Of a stretch of DNA of 64,000 bases, positions 62,693-64,000 are shown in pieces. The first letter of the stretch is position 1, and each line of letters begins with the position of its first letter. Both the position numbers and the translations under genes were made by a program. Below the pieces are notes generated by a model, which had not been told where the DNA came from, made no database searches, and was given only the letters and a program-made list of their open reading frames with translations. Source of the DNA: Pelagibacteraceae bacterium AG-325-E13 (GTDB lineage Bacteria; Pseudomonadota; Alphaproteobacteria; Pelagibacterales; Pelagibacteraceae); the NCBI GenBank assembly GCA_003282965.1, contig QBYF01000002.1, positions 1 through 64,000 on the forward strand, given 5' to 3'.

Positions 62693-64000
62693 ATGGCTAA
62701 AATGACAACAGAAGAAGCTTTTGTAAAAGTTTTACAAATGCATGGTATTGAACACGCATTTGGAATAATTGGATCTGCTTTTATGCCTATATCTGACATT
62801 TTTCCAGATGCAGGTATTACATTTTGGGATGTAGCTCACGAAACTAATGGTGGATTGATTGCTGACGGCTACACAAGAGCAACAGGAAAAATGTCAATGG
62901 TTATTGCTCAGAACGGACCAGGTATCACCGGATTAGTTACACCGATTAAAACTGCTTATTGGAATCATACACCTTTACTTTTAGTAACTCCCCAAGCAGC
63001 AAACAAAACAATGGGACAAGGTGGATTTCAAGAAGTAGAACAAATGAATCTATTTAAAGACATGGTTTGTTATCAAGAAGAAGTGAGAGACCCATCAAGA
63101 ATGGCAGAAGTTTTAAATAGAGTCATCGAAAAAGCAATTAGAGGATCAGCGCCAGCTCAAATTAATGTACCACGAGATTATTGGACTCAAGTTATTGATA
63201 TAGATTTACCGCCAATTGTTAGATTAGAGAGACAAGCAGGAGGAGCTGAGGCAATTGATAAAGCTGCAAAATTATTATCCGAGGCAAAATTCCCAGTTAT
63301 TTTATCTGGAGCTGGAGTAGTTATTGGTGGAGCAATTAATGACTGTGTAAAATTAGCAGAAAAATTAGATTCTCCAGTTTGTTCGGGCTACCAACATAAT
63401 GATAGTTTTCCAGGCAGTCACCCTTTAGCAGTAGGACCTTTAGGATATAATGGTTCAAAAGCAGGAATGGAATTAATTTCTAAAGCAGATGTAGTTTTAG
63501 CTTTAGGCACAAGATTAAATCCTTTTTCTACACTGCCAGGATATGGAATAGATTATTGGCCAAAAAATGCGAAAATAATTCAAGTTGATATGAATTCTGA
63601 CAGAATAGGATTAACTAAAAAAGTAACTGTAGGAATTTGTGGTGATGCAAAACTAGTCGCACAACAATTATTAAGTAAACTATCTCCAAAAGCTGGTGAC
63701 ACAGATAGAAAGAAAAGAAAAGATTTAATTCATCAGACTAAATCAGCATGGCTACAAAAATTATCGAGTTTAGACCATGAAGATGATGATCCAGGCACTG
63801 TTTGGAATAAAGAAGCGAGAGAAAGAGATAAAGATAGAATGTCCCCAAGACAAGCATGGAGAGCTATACAGGCAGGAATGCCAGAGGATGTAATCATATC
63901 AAGTGATATTGGAAATAATTGTGCAATAGGTAATGCTTACCCAACTTTTGAGAAAGGAAGAAAATACTTAGCGCCTGGTTTATTTGGACCCTGTGGTTAT
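62693..64000 (+). CDS. xsc: Sulfoacetaldehyde acetyltransferase, 3' end beyond the window
   Basis: Xsc converts sulfoacetaldehyde and phosphate to acetyl phosphate and sulfite, using TPP. The frame is open from ATG 62693 to the window end. The TPP-enzyme opening KMTTEEAFVKVLQMHGIEHAFGIIGSAFM, then HETNGGLIADGYTRATGK and IAQNGPGITGLVTPIKTAYWNHTPLL match Xsc well. AAAGGA precedes the ATG. It is divergent from suyAB with 74 nt between; a TATAAT at 62672 and TTGATA at 62647 might form its promoter, with an unusual 19-bp gap. Confidence 0.93.
   Translation, partial: MAKMTTEEAFVKVLQMHGIEHAFGIIGSAFMPISDIFPDAGITFWDVAHETNGGLIADGYTRATGKMSMVIAQNGPGITGLVTPIKTAYWNHTPLLLVTPQAANKTMGQGGFQEVEQMNLFKDMVCYQEEVRDPSRMAEVLNRVIEKAIRGSAPAQINVPRDYWTQVIDIDLPPIVRLERQAGGAEAIDKAAKLLSEAKFPVILSGAGVVIGGAINDCVKLAEKLDSPVCSGYQHNDSFPGSHPLAVGPLGYNGSKAGMELISKADVVLALGTRLNPFSTLPGYGIDYWPKNAKIIQVDMNSDRIGLTKKVTVGICGDAKLVAQQLLSKLSPKAGDTDRKKRKDLIHQTKSAWLQKLSSLDHEDDDPGTVWNKEARERDKDRMSPRQAWRAIQAGMPEDVIISSDIGNNCAIGNAYPTFEKGRKYLAPGLFGPCGY

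Noticed and set aside
1..64000. CRISPR arrays, insertion sequences, prophage, rRNA operons
   Set aside because: No regularly spaced direct repeats, transposase or integrase motifs, or rRNA segments were seen on either strand.

Overview
The window reads as a chromosomal segment of a marine alphaproteobacterium of the SAR11 / Pelagibacterales type. The evidence is an AT-rich composition (I estimate about 29% GC by eye), very short or overlapping gene junctions, lean single-copy metabolism, a tandem glycine riboswitch in front of gcvT, tandem ammonium transporter genes, an aprMBA adenylylsulfate reductase set and many small solute transporters. I see no rRNA, tRNA, IS element, prophage or CRISPR array. 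Genus-level assignment is an inference from gene content.

Layout. 1-4.2 kb: the 3' end of an outer-membrane barrel gene, then a tripartite tricarboxylate transporter (tctC-tctB-tctA) with a perfect inverted repeat across the tctB start. 4.2-11.2 kb: AbrB-like and ProC-like genes, then a branched-chain-type ABC transporter (livG-F-H-M) whose binding protein lies convergently on the other strand. 11.4-20.3 kb: csaA, a LysE exporter, aconitase plus an MmgE/PrpD protein, an outer-membrane protein, TerC, MATE and DMT transporters. 20.3-24.9 kb: promoter, tandem glycine riboswitch and gcvT-gcvH-gcvP. 24.9-37.5 kb: an island that looks built for light and oxidative damage: FAD oxidoreductase, DUF1365, cyclopropane-synthase-like methyltransferase, DUF3833, SDR, TspO, HPP, periplasmic MsrA, two unusual photolyase-family proteins, DUF2256, DUF393 and DUF2237. 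37.5-42.1 kb: hisI, folE, an AcuI/YhdH reductase, a LysR regulator, rseP and HU. 42.2-45.0 kb: two amtB genes separated by a hairpin whose loop is complementary to the ribosome-binding site of the second. 45-54.9 kb: mixed genes (glycosyltransferase-like, rhodanese, HCCA isomerase, ABA4-like, recX, cysQ, mnmA, an acyltransferase, metC, an MFS transporter) with several small ORFs and one unidentified structured RNA. 54.9-64 kb: a CADD/PqqC-like oxygenase, a small nucleotidyltransferase, aprM-aprB-aprA (aprA frameshifted here), a TauE/SafE exporter, sulfolactate sulfo-lyase suyAB and the start of sulfoacetaldehyde acetyltransferase xsc.

How it fits together. The last region forms a coherent organosulfonate route. 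SuyAB and Xsc release sulfite from sulfolactate and sulfoacetaldehyde, AprBA (anchored by AprM) can oxidise sulfite to APS, and TauE/SafE can export sulfite or a related anion. No ATP sulfurylase is visible, and a small HxGH nucleotidyltransferase sits just upstream of aprM. The 25-37 kb island combines membrane-lipid modification, methionine sulfoxide repair and DNA photorepair, but the RpoE/ChrR regulators that accompany such genes elsewhere are absent from the window.

The best candidates for something undescribed are the structured RNA at 50371-50541, the anti-Shine-Dalgarno hairpin between the amtB genes, the photolyase with its FAD domain first and an alpha/beta-like domain last, the FeS-type photolyase that seems to have lost most of its cluster cysteines, the 27-residue arginine/lysine-rich ORF at 52328-52411, and the nucleotidyltransferase in the apr cluster.
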